Shown in pieces: positions 34,363-43,750 of a stretch of DNA of 64,000 nt. How positions within the stretch are numbered: the first letter of the stretch is position 1; each line of letters opens with the position of its first letter. The stretch is from Nonomuraea coxensis DSM 45129 (GTDB lineage: Bacteria > Actinomycetota > Actinomycetes > Streptosporangiales > Streptosporangiaceae), in NCBI RefSeq assembly GCF_019397265.1, contig NZ_CP068985.1:7807001-7871000 (forward strand), in the 5' to 3' direction. Below the pieces are notes generated by a model. The model ran no database searches and was not told the DNA's origin. It worked only from the letters and a program-made list of their open reading frames with translations. Both the position numbers and the translations under genes were made by a program.

Positions 34363-36873
34363 GTGAGGCCCTATGCGTGGTTGCCGCGGCCTTTGCGGTG
34401 GTTCGCTCGGGTGGCGACCGTTCTTCTCGTGCTGGCGCTGGTGCTGACCGGTGTGCTCGTCTTCATCGTGCGGCAGTCGTTCCCGCAGGTGGACGGGTCG
34501 GTACGGCTCTCCGGCCTGTCGGGGAGTGTGGAGATTTATCGCGATAAATCAGGAATCCCGCACATCTACGCCTCCAACCCGGGCGACCTCTTCATGGCCC
34601 AGGGCTACGTCCACGCCCAGGACCGCTTCTACGAGATGGACTTCCGCCGGCACATGACCGCCGGCCGCCTCTCCGAGCTCTACGGCAGATCCACCCTGGA
34701 GACCGACAAGGCCCTGCGGACCATGGGCTGGCGCCGCGTCGCCGAGCAGGAGCTGCCCCTGCTGTCCGAGGACACCCGCGCCTACCTGGACGCCTACGCC
34801 AAGGGCGTCAACGCCTGGCTCAGCGCCCACCCCAACGCCTCCGACCGCAGCCTCGAATACTCCATCCTGAAGATCCAGAACGGCGCCTACCACCCCGAGC
34901 CGTGGGGCCCCGCCGACTCCCTCGCCTGGCTCAAGGCCATGGCCTGGGACCTGCGCTCCAACATGGAGGACGAGATCGACCGGGCGCTGATCGCGGCGAA
35001 GCTGCCCCGCGACCGCGTCGAGCAGCTCTACCCCGGCTACCCGTTCGACCGGCACTCCCCCATCGTCACCACGGGCGCCATCGACCGCGAACGCTTCGAC
35101 CAGAAGGCCGAGCCGCGCCTGCGCCTCGGCACCGGCGCCGTCATCCAGGCGGCGGCGCGGACCCTGGACGCCGTGCCGAGCACCATGGGCACCGCCGACC
35201 GCGAGGGCATCGGCTCCAACTCGTGGGTGATCTCCGGCGCGCACACCAAGAGCGGCAAGCCGCTGCTCGCCAACGACCCGCACCTGTCGCCGCAGCTCCC
35301 GTCCGTCTGGTACCAGGCGGGACTGCACTGCCGGCAGGTCAGCGCGCAGTGCCCGTACGACGTGACCGGGTTCACCTTCTCCGGCGTGCCCGGCGTCGTC
35401 ATCGGGCACAACGCGAAGATCGCGTGGGGCTTCACGAACCTGGGGCCCGACGTCGCCGACCTGTTCCTGGAGAAGGTGGACGGCGAGACGTACCTGTACC
35501 GGGGCGAGCGGCGCAGGCTGGAGACCCGCAAGGAGCAGATCAAGGTCGCCGGCGGCGCCACCGTCACGATCACCGTGCGCAGCACCGTGCACGGCCCGCT
35601 GATCAACGAGGTCATGCCCGACGCCAAGCCCTCGGGCGAGGCGAACGCGGTCGCCCTCCAGTGGACGGCGCTGACGCCCGGCCACACCGCCGACGCGATC
35701 TTCGCGCTCAACAAGGCGGGCGACTGGGCGCAGTTCCGCTCGGCGGCCTCGCTGTTCGAGGTGCCCGCCCAGAACCTCGTGTACGCCGACACCTCCGGCA
35801 AGATCGGCTACCAGGCGCCCGGCCGCATCCCCGTACGCGCGAAGGGCGACGGCAGGTGGCCGGCGCCCGGCTGGACCGGCGAGTACGACTGGCTGCCCGA
35901 CCCGATCCCGTTCGAGCAGCTCCCGTCCGTCGAGGACCCCGCCGAGGGGTTCGTGGTGACCGCGAACAACGCGGTCATCGACCCCACCCGCTACAAGCCG
36001 CTGCTGACCGAGGACTGGGCCTACGGCTACCGCTCCGAGCGCATCCGCTCCCTCGTCGAGGAGGCCGTCGGCAAGGGCAAGGTGGACGCGGCGGCCATGT
36101 CCGCCGTCCAGGCCGACACCCGCAACGGCTTCGCCGCGACCCTGGTGCCCGCGCTGGCGGAGGTGGACCTGGCCGGCCCCGCGCGGCAGGCCAGGGAGCT
36201 GCTGACGTCATGGGACGGCACGCAGGGGCTCGACTCGGCGCCGGCGGCGTACTTCAACGCCGTGTGGCGGCACCTGCTCGCCCTGACCTTCCACGACGAG
36301 CTGCCCGAGCAGGCCAGGCCCGCGGGCGGCGACCGCTGGTACGAGGTCGTGAGGCGGCTGCTCGACATCCCCGACGACCCCTTCTGGGACGACGTCACCA
36401 CCGAGAACGTCACCGAGCGGCGTGACGACGTGCTGCGGCAGGCGATGGCGTCGGCGTACCAGGAGCTGGCCGACCGGTTCGGCGAGAAGGCCGCCGACTG
36501 GCGGTGGGGCGACCTCCACCGGCTCGACCTGGTCAACGGCTCCCTCGGCACGTCCGGCATCGCGCCCGTGGAGGCGCTGTTCAACCGGGGGCCGATCGCG
36601 GTGCCGGGCGGCAAGGACGCGGTGAACGCCACCGGCTGGAACGCCCAGAAGGGCTACGCGGTGACGGCGGTGCCGTCGATGCGGATGGTGGTGGACCTGT
36701 CCGACCTGGACAAGTCCCAGTGGATCAACCTGACGGGCGCGTCCGGGCACGCCTTCCACGAGAACTACTGGGACCAGGCCGAGATCTGGGCCGGCGGCGG
36801 GCTGCTGCCGATGCGCTCCAGTCCCGGCTCGGTACGCAAGGCCGCCGTGCACACCCTGAAGCTGAGCCCCTGA
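34363..36873 (+). CDS. Penicillin acylase family Ntn hydrolase
   Basis: The 836-residue precursor has an N-terminal membrane/signal helix (about 16-36), an alpha-chain region, and the autocleavage site G284/S285 in EGIGSNSWVISG, exposing a serine nucleophile. The conserved DPHL (about 304-307) and later HDEL-type blocks fit S45 acylases, which hydrolyse amides such as beta-lactams or acyl-homoserine lactones. GTG 34363 has GGAGG upstream. It ends five bases before the convergent HExxH gene. The substrate cannot be predicted. Confidence 0.9.
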   Translation: MRPYAWLPRPLRWFARVATVLLVLALVLTGVLVFIVRQSFPQVDGSVRLSGLSGSVEIYRDKSGIPHIYASNPGDLFMAQGYVHAQDRFYEMDFRRHMTAGRLSELYGRSTLETDKALRTMGWRRVAEQELPLLSEDTRAYLDAYAKGVNAWLSAHPNASDRSLEYSILKIQNGAYHPEPWGPADSLAWLKAMAWDLRSNMEDEIDRALIAAKLPRDRVEQLYPGYPFDRHSPIVTTGAIDRERFDQKAEPRLRLGTGAVIQAAARTLDAVPSTMGTADREGIGSNSWVISGAHTKSGKPLLANDPHLSPQLPSVWYQAGLHCRQVSAQCPYDVTGFTFSGVPGVVIGHNAKIAWGFTNLGPDVADLFLEKVDGETYLYRGERRRLETRKEQIKVAGGATVTITVRSTVHGPLINEVMPDAKPSGEANAVALQWTALTPGHTADAIFALNKAGDWAQFRSAASLFEVPAQNLVYADTSGKIGYQAPGRIPVRAKGDGRWPAPGWTGEYDWLPDPIPFEQLPSVEDPAEGFVVTANNAVIDPTRYKPLLTEDWAYGYRSERIRSLVEEAVGKGKVDAAAMSAVQADTRNGFAATLVPALAEVDLAGPARQARELLTSWDGTQGLDSAPAAYFNAVWRHLLALTFHDELPEQARPAGGDRWYEVVRRLLDIPDDPFWDDVTTENVTERRDDVLRQAMASAYQELADRFGEKAADWRWGDLHRLDLVNGSLGTSGIAPVEALFNRGPIAVPGGKDAVNATGWNAQKGYAVTAVPSMRMVVDLSDLDKSQWINLTGASGHAFHENYWDQAEIWAGGGLLPMRSSPGSVRKAAVHTLKLSP

Positions 36874-36877
36874 GCGG

Positions 36878-37303
36878 TCAGGACGTTGCCCCGCCGCCCC
36901 TCCGCCACCGGAGGGGCACGCGGGGATAGCCGCCGTCCTCCAGGTCCGCCAGCCGCTCGAAGACGTTGTACGCCGCCTGGTGCCCGCAGACCATCACCGA
37001 GGCCAGCATGGCGAGCAGGTAGAGCGGCAGCATGGGCAGCCCGACGCACCAGGCCCACTGCGTGGCGTGCCGCCCCTCGTGCAGGATGAGCCGCTCGTCG
37101 AGCGAGTCACGCCTGGTCAGGACCACGTTCCCGACCGTGAAGGCGCCCGCGACGGGGAAGCGGTAGCGGTAGCCGAAGGCGAGGATGAGCCCGTCGGGGC
37201 CGGGCCGGCGGGCGGCTCCGCCGACGACCGAGATCAGCAGGCCGAACGGCGTGGCCAGGTTGACGTAGTTGGCCGCCCGCCGGATCCGATAGCGCCTCTC
37301 CAT
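36878..37303 (-). CDS. Small membrane protein with HExxH motif
   Basis: The 141-residue product has a hydrophobic N-terminal segment (about 12-30), the motif LILHEGRHATQW (HExxH zinc-peptidase-like, H75/E76/H79 region), and a second membrane helix (LPMLPLYLLAMLASVMVCG). A downstream acidic ligand is possible in FERLADLED. It may be a minimal membrane metallopeptidase or a remnant. No family name is certain. It converges on the penicillin-acylase gene. Confidence 0.65.
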   Translation of the reverse strand: MERRYRIRRAANYVNLATPFGLLISVVGGAARRPGPDGLILAFGYRYRFPVAGAFTVGNVVLTRRDSLDERLILHEGRHATQWAWCVGLPMLPLYLLAMLASVMVCGHQAAYNVFERLADLEDGGYPRVPLRWRRGGGATS

Positions 37304-37313
37304 GAAACCCCTC

Positions 37314-37346
37314 CCACCGCCGACTATGCCGTGTCCTCGGCGGTGG
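37314..37346 (-). terminator. Perfect hairpin downstream of DHFR-like gene
   Basis: CCACCGCCGA (37314-37323) and TCGGCGGTGG (37337-37346) are perfect ten-base arms around a 13-base loop. It lies about 17 bases past the stop of the DHFR-like gene and just upstream of the HExxH gene start, so it likely ends the upstream transcript. Confidence 0.7.
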
Positions 37347-37362
37347 TCAAGGACGGGCCGCG

Positions 37363-37926
37363 TCAGCGGTGCCGGCGATACCGCAGCTCCAGTATCCCGT
37401 TGGCGGAGGCGGCGCTGGAGACCAGGTCGAGGCGGTATGAGCTGGGGACGCCGTCGAACAGCCGGGTGCCCTCGCCCGCGACGTAGGGGAACATGCTCAC
37501 CCGGAGCTCGTCGATCAGGTCGAGCCGCATGAGCGAGCGCCAGAGCCGGACGCCGCCCCAGACCAGGACGTGGCCGTCGCCGCCCGTCCGGATCCGGTCG
37601 ACCTCCTCTTCGGTGTCGCCGGAGGCGATGGTGGTGTTGGCCCAGCCGGCCGTCTTCAGCGTGCGGGAGAAGACGACCTTGCGCGCGGGGTTCAGGATGC
37701 CGGCGAACGGGTGGCCGGTGGAGGTCGTCATGGCCCGGGAGATGGACTCGTAGGCGCTGCGGCCCATGACGTGCGCGTCGGCGCTCCGGAGGAAGTCGAG
37801 GTACGCCGGGTCGTCGGGCTGCTGGTTCTCCGGCAGGTCGAAGCAGAACTTCCAGAAGTCGGTGTCCTCGTCGGCGAGAAGGCCGTCGAGGGAGTAGTTG
37901 AACACTGTCGCGATCAGCGTGCGCAT
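37363..37926 (-). CDS. RibD C-terminal / DHFR-like reductase
   Basis: The 187-residue product fits the RibD_C family of NADPH-dependent dihydrofolate-reductase-fold proteins: N-terminal SLDGLLADEDTDF, HVMGRSAYESISR mid-protein, and VWGGVRLWRSLMRLDLIDELRVSMFP near 115-140. Members annotated this way are often of unknown substrate. It is monocistronic between the hairpin at 37314 and the flavin reductase gene. Confidence 0.83.
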   Translation of the reverse strand: MRTLIATVFNYSLDGLLADEDTDFWKFCFDLPENQQPDDPAYLDFLRSADAHVMGRSAYESISRAMTTSTGHPFAGILNPARKVVFSRTLKTAGWANTTIASGDTEEEVDRIRTGGDGHVLVWGGVRLWRSLMRLDLIDELRVSMFPYVAGEGTRLFDGVPSSYRLDLVSSAASANGILELRYRRHR

Positions 37927-37981
37927 GGCCGGATCTCCGTGGCGTCTGTGGGCCTTTGTCGGCGGTTGAGACGCCCGCGCC

Positions 37982-38011
37982 GCGCGGAAGTCATCGGCGC
38001 GGAAGTCATCG
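37982..38011. repeat. 15-base direct duplication spanning a stop codon
   Basis: GCGCGGAAGTCATCG occurs twice head to tail (37982-37996 and 37997-38011). The stop codon of the flavin reductase gene (38006-38008, minus strand) lies in the right-hand copy, so the duplication produced a second copy of the stop region. Confidence 0.85.
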
Positions 38012-38509
38012 GCGCTGCAGGAGCTTGTAGCGGCCTTCGTGGAACAGCAGCGGCGGCCCGTCCGACGGCATCCCCAGGGACGTCACCCCGCCCACCACGA
38101 TCGAGTGGTCGCCGGCGTCGTGCACCGCGCTCGTGGCCGCCTCCACCGTGGCGATGGCCCCGTCGAACAGCGCCACCCCGGACTCGCCCCGGCGGTGCGG
38201 CCACCGCGCGAGCTGCCCGTCCAGCGGCCGGCCGCGATGGGCGAAGAAGCGCGAGGCGTCCTCCATGGCGGCGGGCAGCACCGACACGCCCCACGCCCCG
38301 GCCTCCAGCACCGCGTCGTGGAAGCGGGCCACCTTCTCGGCGCAGAACAGCACGAGGAGGGGGTCGAGCGAGACGGACGTGAACGAGTTGACGGTCATGG
38401 CGTGATCGAGGTCGCCCACCCTGGTCGTCACGATCGCGACTCCGGTGGCGAAGCGGCCGACGACCTTGCGGTAGGTTTCCGGGTCCACGTGCCGCTCTGT
38501 CGAATGCAC
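38006..38509 (-). CDS. Flavin reductase-like FMN-binding protein
   Basis: The 167-residue product has the flavin-reductase split barrel: FATGVAIVTTRVG, MTVNSFTSVSLDPLLVLF, and HSIVVGGVTSLG near the C-terminus. These proteins supply reduced flavin to monooxygenases or act as oxidoreductases. No oxygenase partner is adjacent; the closest gene in the same direction is the RibD_C-type reductase 80 bases downstream. Confidence 0.85.
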   Translation of the reverse strand: MHSTERHVDPETYRKVVGRFATGVAIVTTRVGDLDHAMTVNSFTSVSLDPLLVLFCAEKVARFHDAVLEAGAWGVSVLPAAMEDASRFFAHRGRPLDGQLARWPHRRGESGVALFDGAIATVEAATSAVHDAGDHSIVVGGVTSLGMPSDGPPLLFHEGRYKLLQRR

Positions 38510-38526
38510 GAAGTTACTTTATGCCC

Positions 38527-38943
38527 TTAAGTAGGGTTCTTCGGTGAGTACCCTCTCAAAAGCCACGATCCCCTGCTAGACGACGGCGAAAGCAGATAAG
38601 CCACCACAAGTGCCACCAAACCGCCGTACAGATAGACATATCCCGGCAAACCACTGGCGATCACCAGGTCACCCGACGCCAGCTGCACCGTGAACGGCAT
38701 CGTCACCAGCAGCCAGCCGGCCCCCGGCACCGCCGCCCCCAGCCGCGACCCCAGCAGCTTGCCCGCCCCCAGGCACACCAGGAACAACATCAGCACCCAC
38801 ACCACGGCCGCCCCCGGCAGCGGCCCCTCCTGCCACACGGGATGCGTGAACCCGCCCACGACCCCCATGACGACCCCCAGCACGAACAGCATGCCGTACG
38901 CCGCTCCGCCCAGGGCCGACTCGGCCTGGCTGCGATGTTCCAT
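38527..38943 (-). CDS. DUF6113-like membrane protein next to mshB
   Basis: The 138-residue product has four hydrophobic helices (about 14-32, 43-62, 72-90 and 100-118). It starts 11 bases after the mshB stop and is co-directional. A membrane protein follows mshB in Mycobacterium too (Rv1171, from memory), so the pairing is probably functional, although no role is known. Confidence 0.72.
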   Translation of the reverse strand: MEHRSQAESALGGAAYGMLFVLGVVMGVVGGFTHPVWQEGPLPGAAVVWVLMLFLVCLGAGKLLGSRLGAAVPGAGWLLVTMPFTVQLASGDLVIASGLPGYVYLYGGLVALVVAYLLSPSSSRGSWLLRGYSPKNPT

Positions 38944-38954
38944 GCCGACCGAGG

Positions 38955-39860
38955 TTAGTGGATGCCCGCGAAAAGATCGTTCTCGCGGTCGTGCGGCTCG
39001 CCGAGCCCGCCCGCCTCGACCGGCGGCCCCGGCACCGGCCGTCCGGGCACGCCGGAGGCCAGCACGAAGTGCTCGACGCCCAGCACCTCCTGCCCGATGT
39101 TGTTGGACAGCGCGAACCACGGCTCCCGGACGGTGATCTGGGTGACGTGCGCCCGCATCGCCTCGACCTTGTGGCCGAGCCACGGCCGCGCGTCGATCTC
39201 GGTGGTGACGTCCGCGTCGTGGTTGCCGAAGGGCATGTCGTCCACGTCCTCCAGCAGGAAACCGGTGCCCGCCTCGTGCAGCGCCTCCGCCGAGCGCCGC
39301 ATCACCGACCTGGGCAGGGCCGTGTGGTAGAACTTCGCGACCTGCCAGGGCTCGCCGTCGCAGAAACCCGTCTTCGCGGCCAGCTCGACCGCCCTGCGCG
39401 CCACCCGGTGGGCCTGGATGTGGTCGGGATGGCCGTAGAAGCCGTTGGCGTCGTAGGTGACGAGGACCTGGGGGCGTACCTCGCGGATGACGCCGACCAG
39501 CTCGCCCGCCGCCTCGTCGAGGTCGGCGCGCCAGAACGCCCTGGGGTGGTCGTTGGTGGCCGCGCCCATCATGCCCGAGTCGCGCCAGCGTCCCGGCCCG
39601 CCGAGGAAGCGGTGGTCCTCGACGCCGAGCGCCGCGCAGGCGGCGGCGAGCTCGCCGACCCGGTAGGGGCCCAGCCGGTCCTCCCTGTCGGCGGCCAGGT
39701 GCGCCAGCTCGGCGGGGATGACCTCGCCCTCCTCGCCCAGCGTGCAGGTGACCAGGGTGACGTGGGCGCCTTCCGCGGCGTACTTGGCCATCGTGGCGCC
39801 GGTGCCGATCGACTCGTCGTCCGGATGGGCGTGCACGAGCAGCAGGCGTCGGTCCGTCAT
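38955..39860 (-). CDS. mshB: Mycothiol deacetylase MshB
   Basis: The 301-residue LmbE-family product has the zinc motif HAHPDDE near 10-16 and GHPDH near 140-145, with long conserved segments (VTLVTCTLGEEGEVIPAEL, DANGFYGHPDHIQAHRV) that are typical of MshB (GlcNAc-Ins deacetylase), the second step of mycothiol synthesis. ATG 39860 begins MTDRRLLLVHAHPDDES. It marks the organism as a mycothiol-producing actinomycete. It is divergent from the S9 peptidase gene. Confidence 0.92.
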   Translation of the reverse strand: MTDRRLLLVHAHPDDESIGTGATMAKYAAEGAHVTLVTCTLGEEGEVIPAELAHLAADREDRLGPYRVGELAAACAALGVEDHRFLGGPGRWRDSGMMGAATNDHPRAFWRADLDEAAGELVGVIREVRPQVLVTYDANGFYGHPDHIQAHRVARRAVELAAKTGFCDGEPWQVAKFYHTALPRSVMRRSAEALHEAGTGFLLEDVDDMPFGNHDADVTTEIDARPWLGHKVEAMRAHVTQITVREPWFALSNNIGQEVLGVEHFVLASGVPGRPVPGPPVEAGGLGEPHDRENDLFAGIH

Positions 39861-39903
39861 GCCAGGAGCGTAACAAGGCCGCATTCCTGGCAGGATTGGC
39901 CCC

Positions 39904-41979
39904 ATGAGTGAGAGCTTCCCGCGTCTGTCTGCCAGGACCCGCCGGTTCACCCTCGGGGTGCCCAGGGGCTTCACCATCTCCCCCGACGGCGGCCGGGTGG
40001 TCTTCCTGCGCACCCGGTCCGGCACCGACGCCGTGACCTGCCTGTGGGAGCTCGACACCGCCACGCACGTCGAGCGGCTGGTCGTCGATCCGCGGCTGCT
40101 GCACGGCGACGACGAGGAGAACCTCCCGCCCGAGGAGCGGGCGAGGCGCGAGCGCAGCAGGGAGGCCGCGAGCGGCATCGTCGCCTACGCGACCGACGCG
40201 GCGGTGACGCGGGCCTGCTTCGCGCTGTCCGGCGGCCTCTACGTGGCCGAGCTCGCCTCCGGCGAGGCCCGCAGGCTGGAGACGCCCGGCGCGGTCATCG
40301 ACCCCCGGCTGTCGCCCGACGGGCGGCACGTCGCCTACGTCACCGGCGGCGCGCTCCGCGTCCACGACCTCGTCTCGGGCGAGGACCGCGCGCTCGCCAC
40401 GCCGGAGTCGGAGACGGTGACGTACGGGCTGGCCGAGTTCATCGCCGCCGAGGAGATGGACCGCCTGCGCGGCTACTGGTGGGCGCCGTCGAGCGACGCG
40501 CTGCTGGTCGAGCGGGCCGACGAGGCCCCGGTGCGGATCTGGCACATCGCCGACCCCGCCCACCCCGACCGCACCCCGGTGGCCCACCGCTATCCGGCCG
40601 CCGGCACGCCCAACGCCCGCACCGAGCTCTACGTGCTCGGGCTCGACGGGTCGCGGGTCGCGGTGCCGTACGACGAGGAATACCTCACCACGGCCGCCTG
40701 GGACGATCACGCGCTGTCCATCGTGACCCTGACCCGCGACCAGCGGACCATGCGGCTGTCCACGGTCGACCCGGTGACCGGCGCCGCCACGCTCGTGCGC
40801 GAGGACACCGACCCGGCCTGGGTCGACATCGTCACCGGCGTGCCGGCGCACCTCGACGACGGCTCCCTCGTCTGGGTGGCCAACGGCGAGGGCGGCCACC
40901 GGCTGCACGTCGGTGACAAAGTGGTGACGCCGCCGACGCTCCAGGTGCGGGCGGTGCTGGACGTCGACCACGACAGCGTGCTGTTCAGCGCGAGCGGCGA
41001 CCCGACCGAGATCCAGCTCTGGACCTGGGACGGGCACTCGCTGCTGCCGGTCTCCACGCGGTCCGGGGTGTTCTCCGGGCGGATGGCCGGCGGGGTGGGC
41101 GTGCTCGCCGAGCAGAGCCTCGACACCGAGGGCGTGTCGGTGACGGTCGTGCGGCGCGACGGCATGGCGGTGCCGATCCCGTCGTACGCCGAGCGGCCCG
41201 GCCTCGACCTGCGGGTGTCCATCGGCCGGGCCGGGCGGCGCGAGCTGGCCACCGCCGTGGTGCTGCCCTCATGGCACCAGCAGGGCTCGGGCAAGCTGCC
41301 CGTGCTCATGGACCCGTACGGCGGGCCGCACGCGCAGCGGGTGCTCAACCGGCGGGGCGCGTTCCTGGAGAGCCAGTGGTTCGCCGAGCAGGGCTTCGCC
41401 GTGGTCGTGGCCGACGGCCGGGGCACGCCGGGGCGGGGCACGGCGTTCGAGCGGGCGGTGCGGGGCGACCTCGCCACCCCGGCGCTGGAGGACCAGGTCG
41501 ACGCCCTCCAGGGCGTGGCCGAGCAGTACGGCGACGACCTCGACCTGTCGCGGGTGGCCATCCGGGGCTGGTCGTTCGGCGGCTTCCTGGCGGCGCTGGC
41601 GGTGCTGCGGCGGCCGGACGTGTTCCACGCGGCCGTGGCCGGCGCGCCGGTGATCGACTGGCGGCTGTACGACACGTGCTACACCGAGCGCTATCTGGGC
41701 CACCCGGACGAACAGCCCGAGGTGTACGAGAACTCCTCGCTCCTCGCGGACGCCGCCAAGCTGGAGCGCCCGCTCATGATCATCCATGGTCTCGCGGACG
41801 ACAACGTGGTGGCGGCCCACACGCTGCGCCTGTCGTCGGCGCTGCTGGCCGCCGGTCGCCCGCACACGGTGCTGCCGCTGTCGGGTGTCACGCACATGAC
41901 GCCGCAGGAGGTGGTGGCGGAGAACCTGCTGCTGCTCCAGGTGGACTTCCTGAAGAAGTCGCTGGGCATCACCACCTGA
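39904..41979 (+). CDS. S9 family prolyl oligopeptidase/DPP-IV-like peptidase
   Basis: The 691-residue product has an N-terminal beta-propeller (about 20-420, with DPP IV-type FIAAEEMDRLRGYWW segment) and a C-terminal alpha/beta hydrolase domain with the nucleophile S557 (RGWSFGG), D632 (HGLADDN) and H664 (SGVTHMT). No signal peptide is evident, so it probably works in the cytoplasm on short proline-containing peptides. It is convergent with the ABC pair, with 16 bases between stops. Confidence 0.92.
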   Translation: MSESFPRLSARTRRFTLGVPRGFTISPDGGRVVFLRTRSGTDAVTCLWELDTATHVERLVVDPRLLHGDDEENLPPEERARRERSREAASGIVAYATDAAVTRACFALSGGLYVAELASGEARRLETPGAVIDPRLSPDGRHVAYVTGGALRVHDLVSGEDRALATPESETVTYGLAEFIAAEEMDRLRGYWWAPSSDALLVERADEAPVRIWHIADPAHPDRTPVAHRYPAAGTPNARTELYVLGLDGSRVAVPYDEEYLTTAAWDDHALSIVTLTRDQRTMRLSTVDPVTGAATLVREDTDPAWVDIVTGVPAHLDDGSLVWVANGEGGHRLHVGDKVVTPPTLQVRAVLDVDHDSVLFSASGDPTEIQLWTWDGHSLLPVSTRSGVFSGRMAGGVGVLAEQSLDTEGVSVTVVRRDGMAVPIPSYAERPGLDLRVSIGRAGRRELATAVVLPSWHQQGSGKLPVLMDPYGGPHAQRVLNRRGAFLESQWFAEQGFAVVVADGRGTPGRGTAFERAVRGDLATPALEDQVDALQGVAEQYGDDLDLSRVAIRGWSFGGFLAALAVLRRPDVFHAAVAGAPVIDWRLYDTCYTERYLGHPDEQPEVYENSSLLADAAKLERPLMIIHGLADDNVVAAHTLRLSSALLAAGRPHTVLPLSGVTHMTPQEVVAENLLLLQVDFLKKSLGITT

Positions 41980-41995
41980 CCCGCGGCCGCGAGGG

Positions 41996-43747
41996 TCACC
42001 GGGGGACGGGGGTGCCGTGCCAGCTCGCCCACAGCGCCGCGTACGACCCTCCCTCGGCCACCAGCTCCTCGTGCGACCCCAGCTCGCTGATCCGCCCGTC
42101 CTCCACCACGGCCACCCGGTCCGCGTCGTGGGCGGTGTGCAGCCGGTGCGCGATCGCGATGACCGTGCGGCCGTCCAGCACGGCGGCCAGAGACCGTTCC
42201 AGGTGCCTGGCCGCCCGCGGGTCGATGAGGGAGGTGGCCTCGTCCAGCACCAGGGTGTGCGGGTCGGCCAGCACCAGCCGCGCGAGGGCGAGCTGCTGGG
42301 CCTGGGCCGCCGGGACGGGCGACCCGCCGGACCCCACCTGGGTCTCCAGCCCCTCCGGCAGGCCGAGCACCCAGTCCAGCGCGTCCACGGCCTCCAGCGC
42401 CGCGCGCACGGCCTCGTCGCCGGCGTCCGGCCGGGCGATGAGGAGGTTGTCGCGCACGGTGCCCTTGAACACGTGGTGCTCCTGGGTGACCAGGGCGACG
42501 TGGCCGCGCAGCTCGTCCAGCGGCAGGTCCACGAGCGGCACCCCGCCCACCGTCACCGACCCGTCGCGCGGACCGTGGATGCCCGCGAGCAGCCGTCCCA
42601 GCGTGGACTTCCCCGCCCCGGACGGCCCCACCATCGCCAGCCGCTCACCGGGCCGCACGGTCAGCGAGACGCCGTGCAGCACGTCGCGGCCCTCCCGGTA
42701 GGCGTAGCGGACGTCTCGGGCCTCCAGCCGTTCGCCCGCCGGGCGCTCGCCGGCGGGCGCGCGGTCGTCGGGCACGTTCGCCACGCCGAGCAGCCGGGCC
42801 ATGGCGGCACCGCCCACCTGCAGCTCGTCGATCCACATGAGGAACCTGTCGAGCGGGTCGATGAGCTGCTGGGCGTAGAGCGCGGCGGCGGTGACCTGCT
42901 CAAGCGTCACCCAGCCCTTGGTGTAGAACAGCCCGCCGACCAGCAGCGCGCTCACCACGGGGATGACGTAGCCCAGCTCGACCGCTGGGTACCAGACGAC
43001 CCGCAGCCCGAGGGTGTAGCGCTCGGCGGCGTAGGAGCGGGCGATGTCGGTGTCGGCGCGCGCCCGGCGGCGCTCCTGCAGCCCGAGCGCCTCGACGGCC
43101 CTGGCCCCCTCGACGGTCTCGGCGAGCCCTTCGGTCATGTCGGCGTAGGCGGCGTTCTCGCGCAGGTAGCCGTCCCTGGCCCGCCGGAGGTACCAGCGGG
43201 TGGCCACGACGATGACCGGCCCCGCGAGCAGCATCGGCAGCATGAGCAGCGGGCTGACCAGCACCAGCGCGCCCATGGTGATGAAGAACGTGACCATCGC
43301 GATCAGCGTCTCCGGCACCGCGTGCCGCACGGTCCGCGACAGCGAGTCCACGTCGCGGGACGTGCGGGTGATCAGGTCGCCGGCCCCGGCCCGCTCGACC
43401 GTCGACAGCGGCAGCGCGAGCACCTGGTCCACGAACTCCTCGCGCAGCTCGGCCAGCACCTTCTCGCCCAGCTTGGCCGAGGCGAGCACCGCCCACCGCA
43501 TGAGCAGCCCCTGCACCAGCAGGAACCCGCCGATGGCGACCGCCACGACGACGACGTCGACCGCGACGCCGCGCTCGATGTCGTCCACCAGCCCGCCGAG
43601 CTGCCACGGCACCACGAGCCCCGACACGGCGGCCAGCGCGTGCAGCGCCAGCGCCGAGCCGAGCTGCCGCGGATATTTGAGCGTCAGCCGCCTCGCGTAG
43701 GCCCGCACCTGCTTCCGGTCGGCGACCGGCAGGATCTCCCTGGCCAT
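41996..43747 (-). CDS. ABC exporter half, ATP site consensus but degenerate signature
   Basis: The 583-residue fusion of a six-helix membrane domain (about 30-310) and a nucleotide-binding domain has Walker A GPSGAGKS (374-381), Q422, Walker B LVLDEATS (499-506) and H-loop H534. The LSGGQ signature position reads VPAAQ (478-482). It therefore can bind and hydrolyse ATP only with a partner supplying LSGGQ. Its start lies three bases past the stop of the partner gene. Confidence 0.92.
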   Translation of the reverse strand: MAREILPVADRKQVRAYARRLTLKYPRQLGSALALHALAAVSGLVVPWQLGGLVDDIERGVAVDVVVVAVAIGGFLLVQGLLMRWAVLASAKLGEKVLAELREEFVDQVLALPLSTVERAGAGDLITRTSRDVDSLSRTVRHAVPETLIAMVTFFITMGALVLVSPLLMLPMLLAGPVIVVATRWYLRRARDGYLRENAAYADMTEGLAETVEGARAVEALGLQERRRARADTDIARSYAAERYTLGLRVVWYPAVELGYVIPVVSALLVGGLFYTKGWVTLEQVTAAALYAQQLIDPLDRFLMWIDELQVGGAAMARLLGVANVPDDRAPAGERPAGERLEARDVRYAYREGRDVLHGVSLTVRPGERLAMVGPSGAGKSTLGRLLAGIHGPRDGSVTVGGVPLVDLPLDELRGHVALVTQEHHVFKGTVRDNLLIARPDAGDEAVRAALEAVDALDWVLGLPEGLETQVGSGGSPVPAAQAQQLALARLVLADPHTLVLDEATSLIDPRAARHLERSLAAVLDGRTVIAIAHRLHTAHDADRVAVVEDGRISELGSHEELVAEGGSYAALWASWHGTPVPR

Positions 43748-43750
43748 GGT

